From positions 992,001 through 1,056,000 of the forward strand of contig CAXRGQ010000007.1 in NCBI GenBank assembly GCA_964230215.1: DNA of 64,000 nucleotides, read 5' to 3'. Shown one piece after another: positions 26,885 to 35,748 of this stretch. The notes beneath the pieces were generated by a model, which worked only from the letters and a program-made list of their open reading frames with translations, made no database searches and was not told the DNA's origin. The stretch's first letter is position 1. Each line of letters begins with the position of its first letter. This stretch comes from JAUILH01 sp964230215. GTDB taxonomy: Bacteria; Bacteroidota; Bacteroidia; Flavobacteriales_D; JAUILH01. A program made the position numbers and the translations under genes.

Positions 26885-26944
26885 GTGGTAAGTGTTTTCC
26901 AGACGTGGGTGTAAACTCTAAGAGTTGTTTTCTGGATTTACCAC
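26885..26944 (-). promoter_or_regulatory. Nested RNA stem upstream of the small secreted gene
   Basis: In the minus-strand RNA, GTGGTAA pairs with TTACCAC (26944-26938 and 26891-26885), CCAGA with TCTGG (26935-26931 and 26903-26899) and AACTC with GAGTT (26926-26922 and 26918-26914) in nested order. The structure ends 1 nt before the ATG at 26883. It could control translation, mRNA stability or processing inside the operon. There is no T-run, so it is not a plain terminator. Confidence 0.5.
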
Positions 26945-26968
26945 CAAATATAAGGAATTCTATGTTAA

Positions 26969-27931
26969 CTATATCTCAATTCTGCCGCCGCCACCTTCGC
27001 TTTCAACTTTTGGTTTAGCTTCTTCGCGGTAAGATGTTCTAACCTTAAATCTCAACATAACTTCATGAGAGCCGTTTGAGAAGAGTGACAGATCTGAAAA
27101 ACCTAGATCATATGAATAACCAATCATTAGTTTTTCATCAATGATATAGTTGGCCATCATTACTAATTCTTGACTTGTTCTGTAGCTCATTCCTACGCCA
27201 ACTTTTTCAAGGAAGGTTGCATTTAAATTGATGTCTAATTGCACTGGCGTTCCATGTACATGTTTTATTAATAATGATGGGGTAAATTTCACATCTCTTG
27301 ATAGCTCCATATTATATCCACCATGTAAAAAGAAATGCATGTCTTGGGTGTCAAATGATGTTTGACCCTGTGCTTCACCGTTTACAACAACATTGTTCTT
27401 CATTAGGTTAGGAATAGCGAACCCCACAAAGTACTCTGGTGTATATAAATAGGTCCCGAATCTGAAATTGGGCATAATAACCATCTTAGTGTTGGCCATG
27501 TACACAGGGTCGTTATCAACAATAGTCTCGATTTCGGAGAACTTGCTCTGTTGCATATTTAGGTATCCTGTTAAGCCAAAAGAAAGTCTCTGTCCTCCTT
27601 TAAGTTGAACTTTGTAAGCATAGGTTCCACCAATATTATAGACATTATTTACACCAATTTTGTCATGGTACAACTCTGCTCCCCATGCCATTTTTAAATC
27701 CTTTGATGGTTTAGCAATGGAAAGACCTTGCATAGTAGGTGCACCATCAAATCCAGCCCATTGGTTTTTAAAGAAAAACCCCGCTTGGAGTGATGTAAAC
27801 GAACCTATTGCGGCAGGATTAACAAATGCCCAATGATTCATATACTGGCTTGTGTGTAAGTTATGTTGAGCATTTGCTCCTAAACCTGCACCAAGCAGAA
27901 TTGACAATGTAAGTAATTTAATCGCTTTCAT
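26969..27931 (-). CDS. PorP/SprF-family outer-membrane protein, copy 1
   Basis: A 320-residue PorP/SprF family barrel, signal peptide MKAIKLLTLSILLGAGLGANAQ. It shares with copy 2 the opening HTSQYMNHWAFVNPAAIGSF, the FFKNQWAGFDGAPTMQGLS block, FRFGTYLYTPEYFVGFAIPN and a C-terminal GSHEVMLRFKV strand. It carries an extra Glu/Gly-rich C-terminal tail (KPKVESEGGGGRIEI) not in copy 2. It lies 2 nt after the 1675-residue type-B protein gene, its probable cognate substrate. Confidence 0.94.
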   Translation of the reverse strand: MKAIKLLTLSILLGAGLGANAQHNLHTSQYMNHWAFVNPAAIGSFTSLQAGFFFKNQWAGFDGAPTMQGLSIAKPSKDLKMAWGAELYHDKIGVNNVYNIGGTYAYKVQLKGGQRLSFGLTGYLNMQQSKFSEIETIVDNDPVYMANTKMVIMPNFRFGTYLYTPEYFVGFAIPNLMKNNVVVNGEAQGQTSFDTQDMHFFLHGGYNMELSRDVKFTPSLLIKHVHGTPVQLDINLNATFLEKVGVGMSYRTSQELVMMANYIIDEKLMIGYSYDLGFSDLSLFSNGSHEVMLRFKVRTSYREEAKPKVESEGGGGRIEI

Positions 27932-27933
27932 GG

Positions 27934-30900
27934 TTATTGTCTTTTGATTTCAACGTAGCCGTTAACTGTTTGGAATTGATCACCGAGTTTCAACACATAG
28001 AAATATGTGCCATCTGGTACTTGTTCACCTCCAAGTGTACGTTGACCATTAGATTCGCCCTTCCAATTGTTATTATATTGTTGGACATTATAAACTAGTT
28101 CTCCCCATCTATTGAACACAAGCAACTCTGCTTCTGGGTAGTTTTCTAATCCTAGTATTACAAATTCATCGTTAATGCCATCTCCATTAGGAGAGAACCC
28201 GGTTGGCACTTCTACCTCAAGTCCGAATGTCACAAATATGTTAACATAAGCTGTATCACAGAAACTTGGGCATGTTGGGTGACAAACGCTATACAATAAT
28301 GTATCGTTTCCTACTTGATCACTGTTGGAAGTATATGTAATGAAATTGGTATTAACACTAGCATTCCCTCCAAATGGTCCATAAATAATATTCAATGTGT
28401 TTGCATCTGCATTTGTATCATTCGCTAGGACAAGAATATTCGTAGTTTCTTCTGTAATTACAGTTACAGCGTCATCTAGTGCTTCAACGTCAGATGGATT
28501 TATAACAAATACGTTGATAGTCTCAGTTGCTGAACAGCCTGTAACATTTTCAATAACTTGAACGCTGTAAGTTGAGTCTGCGCTTGGGCTAACATTTATT
28601 GAAGCACTTGTTTCTGAAGTACTCCATAGGTAATCATCACCACCACTTGCAGATAAACTTATTGTACTTCCCTCACAAATAGTTGTATCATTACTCACAA
28701 CTGGAACTGGGGCAGGTGTAACAGTAATTGTCAATGGCACGAGTGCACCAACGTGATAACAACCATTGGCGTCTTCTCCTTGGAAATAGTAAGTAATTGT
28801 ACTTGCCGGATTAACGTTAAGGTTTGTTTGACCAAGCAGATTACCACTTGTAGCCGCGTCATACACATTGTACACCGCACTAGCTCCTGATCCAGTAGCC
28901 ATTAAAGTAATAGTGTCTCCTTGACATATTGTCGAGTCCGTAGCCGAAACTGTTGGAGCAACAGGTCCATCTAGAACATTCACTTGTTGAGTTGTAGAGT
29001 CTTGACATCCAGGAGCTGTTCCAACAACATATTCAATTGATATAGGGCCAGACAGTCCTGATGGATCAAAAGTTGAACCAGTAACACCTGTTCCGTTCCA
29101 ACTTCCACCAGTAGTTCCAGTTATTAATAGGTCCAGATCTACCGTACCATTAGTTGCACACACATCAATTGGGTTTGTCCAACTTGCATTAACAACAGTT
29201 GTAACTGTAAAGGTATGAGTTACCGTATCCTGGCAAGCACCGGATCCCTGTGTATATGATACCGTGATGTTCTGTCCGCCTAGTCCAGCCGGGTTAAAGA
29301 AAGAACCAGCCATATTAGTACTCAACCAAGTACCGCCTGTATTTCCCGTAATAAGTGGATCAAAATCTGTAGGACCTGCGCTTTCACAAATAGAAACAGG
29401 GTCAGTCCAAGCAGCATCTCCTGCTGGCGTAATTGAAATGTTTATCTGAGCACACGCGGTGGAATTACATTCATTTTCAGCACGAACAAAGTACGTGGTA
29501 AAGATTGTTGGATTAACAGTAATGGTAGTGCCGCTGTCAACTAGTGCCCCTCCGCACGAACCAGTATACCAATACCATTTTGCTCCATTTCCAAGCGACC
29601 CACCTGCCACTGTCAGAGTGGTGCTATCACCATTACAAATATTAGTAGAACCAGCTGTTATACTTGTAGGAGCAGTAGAAGGAGTATGAACGTCCATATC
29701 TAACTGCACACATATCGTATTTCCACAATAGCCTTCAGCTCTTACAAAATAGCTGGTGTTGGAAGTTGGAGAAACTGAAATATTAGTACCGGATCCAATG
29801 GATGTTCCACCACATGTTCCCGTGTACCATTCCCAAGTAGCACTTGAACCTAACGTTCCGCCATTAACGGATAGGTTTGCAAATCCACCAGAGCAAATTA
29901 TCGTGTCACTCGCGTTGATTGATATAGGGTCAACAGACGGTTGTGCTGTCGACACCGATATAGACTGACAAGTTGTAGTATTACAATCTCCGCTTGCTTG
30001 AATAAAGTATTGTGTAGTTACCGTTGGATGAACAGCTAAGCTATCACCGCTTCCTAGGAATGTCCCTCCGCAGGAACCTTCATAATAGTTCCAACTAGCA
30101 CCCGTACCTAATGAACCGCCAACTGGAGCAATGTAAGTGCTGTCACCAATACAAACAGGGTCTAAGAAATTACTTACGCTTGTTGCGGCTGTTGATAGGG
30201 TTTTAACAAAAACCGTTTTTGCCACACATCCTGTATTTCCACATGTTCCTTCAGCTCTTGCGTAATAAGTTGTAGTATTCGTTGGACTTACGATTATTGA
30301 ATTCCCTGTTCCAAGGAAATTATTTCCACAAGAACCTTGATACCAATACCAGTCAGCACCGCTTCCAAGGCTACCTCCGTTAATTGTTAAGGTTGAACTT
30401 CCACCAGGACAAACAGAATCGAGTGTAGCGTTTACAGATAATGGAATAACGGACATTGAATCAATGGTAATCCAAAATTTGAGTGAGTCCATACATAGTC
30501 CTGATCCAACTGTATAGGTAACTTCAGAACTGTCTGTAACAAGAGATGGGTCAAACGTATCTGTACCTCCGTTTACACCAACACCTGTCCATACACCACC
30601 TGGATCACCAGTTAAAAAGCTGTTTAAGCTTATTGCTGGAGCATTTTCACATATACCAGTTGGCTGAGTCCAGCCTGGATCAAGAAAATCTTCATTAAAC
30701 TGAGAGATAGTAAACTTATCAATTCCACTACCAGAGTAACCTTGAACGTAAGCAGCTCCACCAGGATTCACAACTGGGAATCCATCTGCATCCTGTGTAC
30801 CACCAATATACACCTGATCACCACAAACTCCATCATGAGAAGTAATTGAGCGCAGTTCGGTTGCACCTAAAGAGTTAATATAGGTTCCCCATTCTTGCGT

Positions 30901-32961
30901 ACCACTTGTGTCAAACTGAGCTATGAAACCATTGAGTGATGCAACACCCGCAGCCTCATAATACGCATTGGTTTTTTGCATGGTCGGCATTCCAGAAGTT
31001 CCAGAAGTATATTGAGCTAAATACACCTTGTCATTAGGCGACACGTCAATCATAGTTCTCCAATCATCAGCTGCAGACCCAAAATAGGTTGACCATACTA
31101 AATCTGTATTAGAATTAAACTTGGTAATGAATCCTGACTGAGTACCATTTAATGTGTTATCAAAGTAAGCGCCATTTCCAGGATCCATTGTTGGAAGGTC
31201 ACTACTAGAGGTTAATCCACTTATATATACGTTGTCGTCCGAATCAATATCAAGACCATAGATTTCAACTTCATCGCCAGATCCTCCAAAATATGAAGAC
31301 CATTCAAGTGCGCCACCTGCGCTGAATCGTGCAAGCAATACATCTGAGTTGCCATTGTGTGTATTATCATAGTATCCACCAGCATCACTTAAGATTGTAG
31401 TGTTTTGATTAACTGTACCAACACAATAAATAGAACCATCAGATGCAATATCGACTTTGCTAAATGACTCTTCTACATCTGTGGGAGGTCCAGCATTATC
31501 CAATCCAAAGTAAGTTCCCCACTGGAACACACAGGTTGGAGAGAAAGATAGGATGATAGCATCTTTGTCCGTTGCTGAGTTAGGTGATGGAGCAGCTTGA
31601 TTATATGCGCCAAGCAGTGTTTGTGTAGGAATGGTATATCCCGTTCCGTTATCACCAACCACATAAAAATCACCAGCTGGACTAAGAGCTACGTCATGCG
31701 CTACAGATGCTAAATTGGCGTTAAAATAGGTGCTCCATCTTCTTGTACCATCACTTTGAAATCTCATCAAAACGATTTGAGTTTCGCCAGAAACATTAGT
31801 GCTTTCAAACCACGCACCACCGCCAAAATTCATCGTTGGAAAATTCAAACTAGCGGATACTGCAGCAATATATATATCACCGTTAGCTGGGTTGATTTCA
31901 ACGCCACCACGCATGAACTCTTGCAACTCTCCACCGTAGTATGTTGCCCATAGTAATTCTCCATCTATACCGAATTGTAATATTCTCAAATCTGGTTCAG
32001 TTCCTGTTGGCTGATTAGGTGTAAACTGCATATAAGCGGTACCACCTGGAGACCAAACGGGCATAGTTGCATCAGATGTAGAACCGACATTAACAACCTG
32101 ACCATTCGCAGCATCCATCTCATGACCATAGAATGAATCATCATCGTAGTCGTAGTACGTTGACCATGCTAGAACAGGGTCAATTAGAATGCTTTGATTT
32201 GTTTCTCCATTTGTTTTGAATGAGACAATACCCTCGTTCAGTGAGTAATTCAACTCAATTTTTTCAGAAGAATTAAATGACGCGTCAGATGATGATGCAA
32301 ATGGATTATTAATATCACCTATAACATAGGAAGCTGGCAACTCCTCGCTTAACTCTCCAAGTTGAGAACCAAGATGAAGAACATTGTCCTCTAGACTAAT
32401 ATAATCCTGACCGCTATACTGCAGTTTTAAATCTGCTAGATCAGCACCAGCTTTTACATGAATGTCATATTTTATGCCTTTGCTAGAATTCTTGAATCTA
32501 ATATCAATTCCAGGATATACATCCTTATATACTATAGCATTATAAAATGGGACATGATCAATTCCGTTTGGACAATGCGCTAGAAAATAGTTGGCGTAGT
32601 GTTTCTTCTTATCAATGCCATCAATTTCTCTAGTATTGCTTTCAAGAAATCTAAGCTCAACCCTATGTATATAGGTAGTGTCTAATTTTCTTATCTCTTC
32701 AATTTCAGCCAGTGAGGCTTTTTCGATATCGAAATTTCTAAAATGACTCCGATCGCTTTTCTTTTTGAAGAAATACGTTACATGATCTTTATAAAAATAG
32801 ATCTGGGCATTTCCAGATTTACTTTTAAATAATACATCATTTTGTAATTCGCCTTTTGAATTTGCAATTTGCCCGATATTCTTCTCGAAACCAGACACTT
32901 GAGACATTAGTTGCGCAGAGATGAATACCATTCCTGCAATTAATCCACATATTTTAATCAT
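27934..32961 (-). CDS. Giant T9SS type-B substrate with SBBP propeller and Ig-like repeats
   Basis: A 1675-residue surface protein. Signal peptide 1-21; an N-terminal cap like that of DUF7948/SBBP proteins (SGFEKNIGQIANSKGELQND, YKDVYPGIDIRFKN); a beta-propeller of SBBP-like repeats about 260-760, with the recurring STYYGG / STYFGSA / STYFGLDN core; then Ig/PKD-like repeats about 770-1500, several sharing SNTSYFVRAEGYCGNT-type endings; then the type-B sorting domain in the last 90 residues (VPTGFSPNGDGINDEFVILG, LVFNRWGELVYN, GTYFYVLKL). It is first in the array. A T9SS exported adhesin or gliding-related surface protein is likely. Confidence 0.94.
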   Translation of the reverse strand: MIKICGLIAGMVFISAQLMSQVSGFEKNIGQIANSKGELQNDVLFKSKSGNAQIYFYKDHVTYFFKKKSDRSHFRNFDIEKASLAEIEEIRKLDTTYIHRVELRFLESNTREIDGIDKKKHYANYFLAHCPNGIDHVPFYNAIVYKDVYPGIDIRFKNSSKGIKYDIHVKAGADLADLKLQYSGQDYISLEDNVLHLGSQLGELSEELPASYVIGDINNPFASSSDASFNSSEKIELNYSLNEGIVSFKTNGETNQSILIDPVLAWSTYYDYDDDSFYGHEMDAANGQVVNVGSTSDATMPVWSPGGTAYMQFTPNQPTGTEPDLRILQFGIDGELLWATYYGGELQEFMRGGVEINPANGDIYIAAVSASLNFPTMNFGGGAWFESTNVSGETQIVLMRFQSDGTRRWSTYFNANLASVAHDVALSPAGDFYVVGDNGTGYTIPTQTLLGAYNQAAPSPNSATDKDAIILSFSPTCVFQWGTYFGLDNAGPPTDVEESFSKVDIASDGSIYCVGTVNQNTTILSDAGGYYDNTHNGNSDVLLARFSAGGALEWSSYFGGSGDEVEIYGLDIDSDDNVYISGLTSSSDLPTMDPGNGAYFDNTLNGTQSGFITKFNSNTDLVWSTYFGSAADDWRTMIDVSPNDKVYLAQYTSGTSGMPTMQKTNAYYEAAGVASLNGFIAQFDTSGTQEWGTYINSLGATELRSITSHDGVCGDQVYIGGTQDADGFPVVNPGGAAYVQGYSGSGIDKFTISQFNEDFLDPGWTQPTGICENAPAISLNSFLTGDPGGVWTGVGVNGGTDTFDPSLVTDSSEVTYTVGSGLCMDSLKFWITIDSMSVIPLSVNATLDSVCPGGSSTLTINGGSLGSGADWYWYQGSCGNNFLGTGNSIIVSPTNTTTYYARAEGTCGNTGCVAKTVFVKTLSTAATSVSNFLDPVCIGDSTYIAPVGGSLGTGASWNYYEGSCGGTFLGSGDSLAVHPTVTTQYFIQASGDCNTTTCQSISVSTAQPSVDPISINASDTIICSGGFANLSVNGGTLGSSATWEWYTGTCGGTSIGSGTNISVSPTSNTSYFVRAEGYCGNTICVQLDMDVHTPSTAPTSITAGSTNICNGDSTTLTVAGGSLGNGAKWYWYTGSCGGALVDSGTTITVNPTIFTTYFVRAENECNSTACAQINISITPAGDAAWTDPVSICESAGPTDFDPLITGNTGGTWLSTNMAGSFFNPAGLGGQNITVSYTQGSGACQDTVTHTFTVTTVVNASWTNPIDVCATNGTVDLDLLITGTTGGSWNGTGVTGSTFDPSGLSGPISIEYVVGTAPGCQDSTTQQVNVLDGPVAPTVSATDSTICQGDTITLMATGSGASAVYNVYDAATSGNLLGQTNLNVNPASTITYYFQGEDANGCYHVGALVPLTITVTPAPVPVVSNDTTICEGSTISLSASGGDDYLWSTSETSASINVSPSADSTYSVQVIENVTGCSATETINVFVINPSDVEALDDAVTVITEETTNILVLANDTNADANTLNIIYGPFGGNASVNTNFITYTSNSDQVGNDTLLYSVCHPTCPSFCDTAYVNIFVTFGLEVEVPTGFSPNGDGINDEFVILGLENYPEAELLVFNRWGELVYNVQQYNNNWKGESNGQRTLGGEQVPDGTYFYVLKLGDQFQTVNGYVEIKRQ

Positions 32962-33044
32962 AGCGCAGCAGCTTTACAAGTCCGTTTGTACGGCAATTTA
33001 ATTACATGGTTACAAAATAAAATAAAAAAGGGATAAAACATAAA

Positions 33045-33073
33045 AAAGGCTGTATGAGCAACATACAGCCTTT
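33045..33073 (-). terminator. Intrinsic terminator after gdhA
   Basis: A perfect 12-bp stem (AAAGGCTGTATG with CATACAGCCTTT) around a 5-nt loop; the minus-strand RNA continues into a run of T. It starts 24 nt after the gdhA stop and separates it from the T9SS array. Confidence 0.92.
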
Positions 33074-33097
33074 GATATAAATATTTAGTGAAGGATA

Positions 33098-34447
33098 TTA
33101 AACCGCTCCTTGGTCAATCATTGCATCTGCAACTTTAACAAACCCTGCGATATTAGCTCCCTTAACGTAATCAACGAAATCACCTTCTCTACCATACTTT
33201 TCACAAGCTTCATGAATTGAAATCATGATGGCATGTAGTTTACTGTCAACTTCTTCTCTTGTCCATGATAATCTTAATGAGTTCTGAGACATTTCTAATC
33301 CTGAAGTTGCCACTCCACCAGCGTTGGACGCTTTTCCTGGAGAGAACAATATTTTAGCTTCATGGAATGCTTCAATAGCTTCAGGAGTTGATGGCATGTT
33401 AGCACCTTCAGCAACACAAATACAGCCATTGCTAAGTAAAGTCTTAGCTTCATCTCCATTTAATTCGTTCTGAGTAGCACATGGCATTGCAATGTCACAC
33501 TTAACACCCCATGGTCTTTCTCCTTCAAAATACTCGAATCCATCAAATTTCTCAGCAATCTCTTTTACACGTCCTCTGCGAACGTTTTTAAGATCCATTA
33601 AGAACTCTAAGTGCTCAGAATGGAAACCATTTTCAGCGTAGACATAACCAGATGAATCTGATACAGTTACTACTTTACCACCAAGATGTATTACTTTTTC
33701 AAGTGCATATTGAGCCACGTTTCCGGATCCAGAGATTGCTACAGTTTTGCCTTTAAAACTATCATTCTTAGTTTTTAGCATTTCTTCAGCAAAGTAAACA
33801 GTACCATAGCCTGTTGCCTCTGGACGAATTAGAGATCCACCCCAGTTTCTTCCTTTTCCTGTTAATACACCTGTAAACTCATTTCTTAATCTTTTATATT
33901 GACCGAACATGTATCCAATCTCTCTTCCACCTACACCGATATCTCCAGCAGGTACATCTGTGTCAGGGCCAATGTGTCTAGATAATTCTGTCATAAATGA
34001 TTGACAAAAACGCATTACTTCATTGTCTGACTTTCCTTTTGGGTTAAAATCTGATCCACCTTTTCCTCCACCCATAGGCAGAGTAGTTAACGAGTTTTTG
34101 AAAATCTGCTCAAATCCAAGAAACTTTAAAATTGATAAGTTAACGCTTGGGTGAAAACGAAGACCTCCTTTATAAGGTCCAATCGCTGAGTTAAACTCAA
34201 CGCGGTAACCAATGTTTACCTGCATTTCACCGCTATCGTCTATCCATGGAACTCTGAATATAATTGTGCGTTCTGGCTCAATTATTCTTTCAAGGATTTT
34301 TGCCTTTTTATATTTAGGATTTTCTTCCATGTAAGGAATAACCGCCTCTGCTACCTCATGTACAGCCTGTATGAACTCTGTTTCATGGCCATGCTTGGCT
34401 TTAACCTTGTCCATGAAAGCATCAATTTTTTCTTGAAATTGTGACAT
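33098..34447 (-). CDS. gdhA: NADP-type glutamate dehydrogenase
   Basis: Interconverts glutamate and 2-oxoglutarate plus ammonia; the 449-residue length and sequence fit the bacterial hexameric NADP-linked family. Visible are the substrate-site segment YKGGLRFHPSVNLSILKFLG with KNSLTTLPMGGGKGGSDF, the catalytic PAGDIGVGGREIGYM, the Rossmann loop AISGSGNVAQYALEK and the C-terminal SNAGGVATSGLEMSQN. It is transcribed alone, with a -7 box 35 nt before the ATG and a strong terminator. Confidence 0.98.
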   Translation of the reverse strand: MSQFQEKIDAFMDKVKAKHGHETEFIQAVHEVAEAVIPYMEENPKYKKAKILERIIEPERTIIFRVPWIDDSGEMQVNIGYRVEFNSAIGPYKGGLRFHPSVNLSILKFLGFEQIFKNSLTTLPMGGGKGGSDFNPKGKSDNEVMRFCQSFMTELSRHIGPDTDVPAGDIGVGGREIGYMFGQYKRLRNEFTGVLTGKGRNWGGSLIRPEATGYGTVYFAEEMLKTKNDSFKGKTVAISGSGNVAQYALEKVIHLGGKVVTVSDSSGYVYAENGFHSEHLEFLMDLKNVRRGRVKEIAEKFDGFEYFEGERPWGVKCDIAMPCATQNELNGDEAKTLLSNGCICVAEGANMPSTPEAIEAFHEAKILFSPGKASNAGGVATSGLEMSQNSLRLSWTREEVDSKLHAIMISIHEACEKYGREGDFVDYVKGANIAGFVKVADAMIDQGAV

Positions 34448-34482
34448 TATTATAATTATAAATTAACACTAAGTAATACGAA

Positions 34483-34490
34483 CAAATGTA
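34483..34490 (-). promoter_or_regulatory. -7 promoter box of gdhA
   Basis: TACATTTG on the minus strand, an exact TAnnTTTG match, 35 nt before the gdhA ATG; the leader here is longer than at most other boxes in this window. Confidence 0.5.
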
Positions 34491-34582
34491 TATAAAAAAC
34501 GATTGTTTTTATACTTATGTAAATTAATTATCATTGGATTCTTACAAGGCTTTCTGATATGTTGTTTAATCAAAGCATTTAC

Positions 34583-35704
34583 CTAGTCTAGCGAGTAGAA
34601 TTTACCCGGATAGCTTTTCACTATATTTTGAAGTTCTAAGTTGAGCAATTCGACCAATAGTGACGAGACATTTAAACTTGTTTTGCTTGCGAGATCATCC
34701 AGTTTGACTTTCCCCGCATTTAATAGTTGTGCGCAAATCAGTTTTTGGCTTTCAGAAAGCGATGAGGTGTCGATTGGATTTTGCTTGATTGGTGTGGCTT
34801 TTGTCCTATTCCAACCAAGTAGATCAATGATGTCATCTGCAGACTCAATTAAATGTGCACGATTCAACTTGATTAATTTGTTACATCCCTTGCTGGCATA
34901 ATCATTTGTCCTGCCAGGGAATGCAAATACTTCTCGATTATAGTCATTCGCGATATATGCTGTGATTAAACTACCCCCTTTTTCCCCACTTTCAACAACA
35001 ATGGTTATGTCGCACATACCCGCAACAATTCTATTTCTTTTCGGGAAGTTAGATTTATCAGGAATATTGCCGGTTGGGAACTCTGTAATAATTGCACCGT
35101 TATTTATAATGTCTGGGACATAACGTTTATGACTGGCTGGATAAATTCTATCTAAGCCATGCCCCAAAACGGCATAAGTTGGTATTTGCTGTTCAATACA
35201 TGATTTGTGGGCACATATATCCACCCCATAAGCAAGGCCACTAACAATGCCCACATTGAGTTCTGACAGGTCTTTCACTAATTTTTTGCATATATCTATA
35301 CCGTATTGACTAACAGATCGGGTTCCGACGATTGCAATCATATAATCCTTGTTAAAGTTAGATTGCCCCTTAGTATAAAGAACAATTGGTGCATCAATAC
35401 ACTCTTTCAGTCTTTCTGGGTATGAACTGCTGTCGATGGTGTGAATATTAATGCCGTTTGCTTTGATAAACTCCAACTCCTTGTAAGCAAAATCCAAAGC
35501 GGCATTTCTGGATTCAATAAGCTTTGAACTAGCATAAGGACCTATGCCGTCTATTTTTTTTAAATCCGAAATAGTAGCGTCAAAAACATTTCGTGCTCCA
35601 TCAAAGTAGTTTATTAATGTTTTCGCATGATACACCCCAATACCTCCTAATTGAGTTACAGCGATATCATACACTAATTCGTCGATTTTCTGAGAAATAA
35701 CCAA
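34583..35704 (-). CDS. dprA: DNA-protecting protein DprA
   Basis: DprA binds incoming single-stranded DNA and loads RecA during natural transformation. The 373 residues show an N-terminal helix-hairpin-helix/SAM-like region (DLKKIDGIGPYASSKLIESR), the Rossmann-like core with IVGTRSVSQYG, VSGLAYGVDICAHK, YPASHKRY, FPKRNRIVAGMCDITIVVES and GSLITAYIANDYNREVFAFP, and a C-terminal winged-helix DprA domain. It is divergent from the TonB receptor gene, 44 nt apart. Its presence alone does not prove competence. Confidence 0.96.
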   Translation of the reverse strand: MVISQKIDELVYDIAVTQLGGIGVYHAKTLINYFDGARNVFDATISDLKKIDGIGPYASSKLIESRNAALDFAYKELEFIKANGINIHTIDSSSYPERLKECIDAPIVLYTKGQSNFNKDYMIAIVGTRSVSQYGIDICKKLVKDLSELNVGIVSGLAYGVDICAHKSCIEQQIPTYAVLGHGLDRIYPASHKRYVPDIINNGAIITEFPTGNIPDKSNFPKRNRIVAGMCDITIVVESGEKGGSLITAYIANDYNREVFAFPGRTNDYASKGCNKLIKLNRAHLIESADDIIDLLGWNRTKATPIKQNPIDTSSLSESQKLICAQLLNAGKVKLDDLASKTSLNVSSLLVELLNLELQNIVKSYPGKFYSLD

Positions 35705-35748
35705 TTTTTAATGTTAATTTAATCCACCGCAATTTTAATACCTCAGAT

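Noticed and set aside
22850..32961. Periodic DNA in the two giant genes as tandem repeats or a mobile array
   Set aside because: The periodicity is explained by Ig/PKD-like protein repeats in continuous reading frames; units are divergent in DNA sequence.
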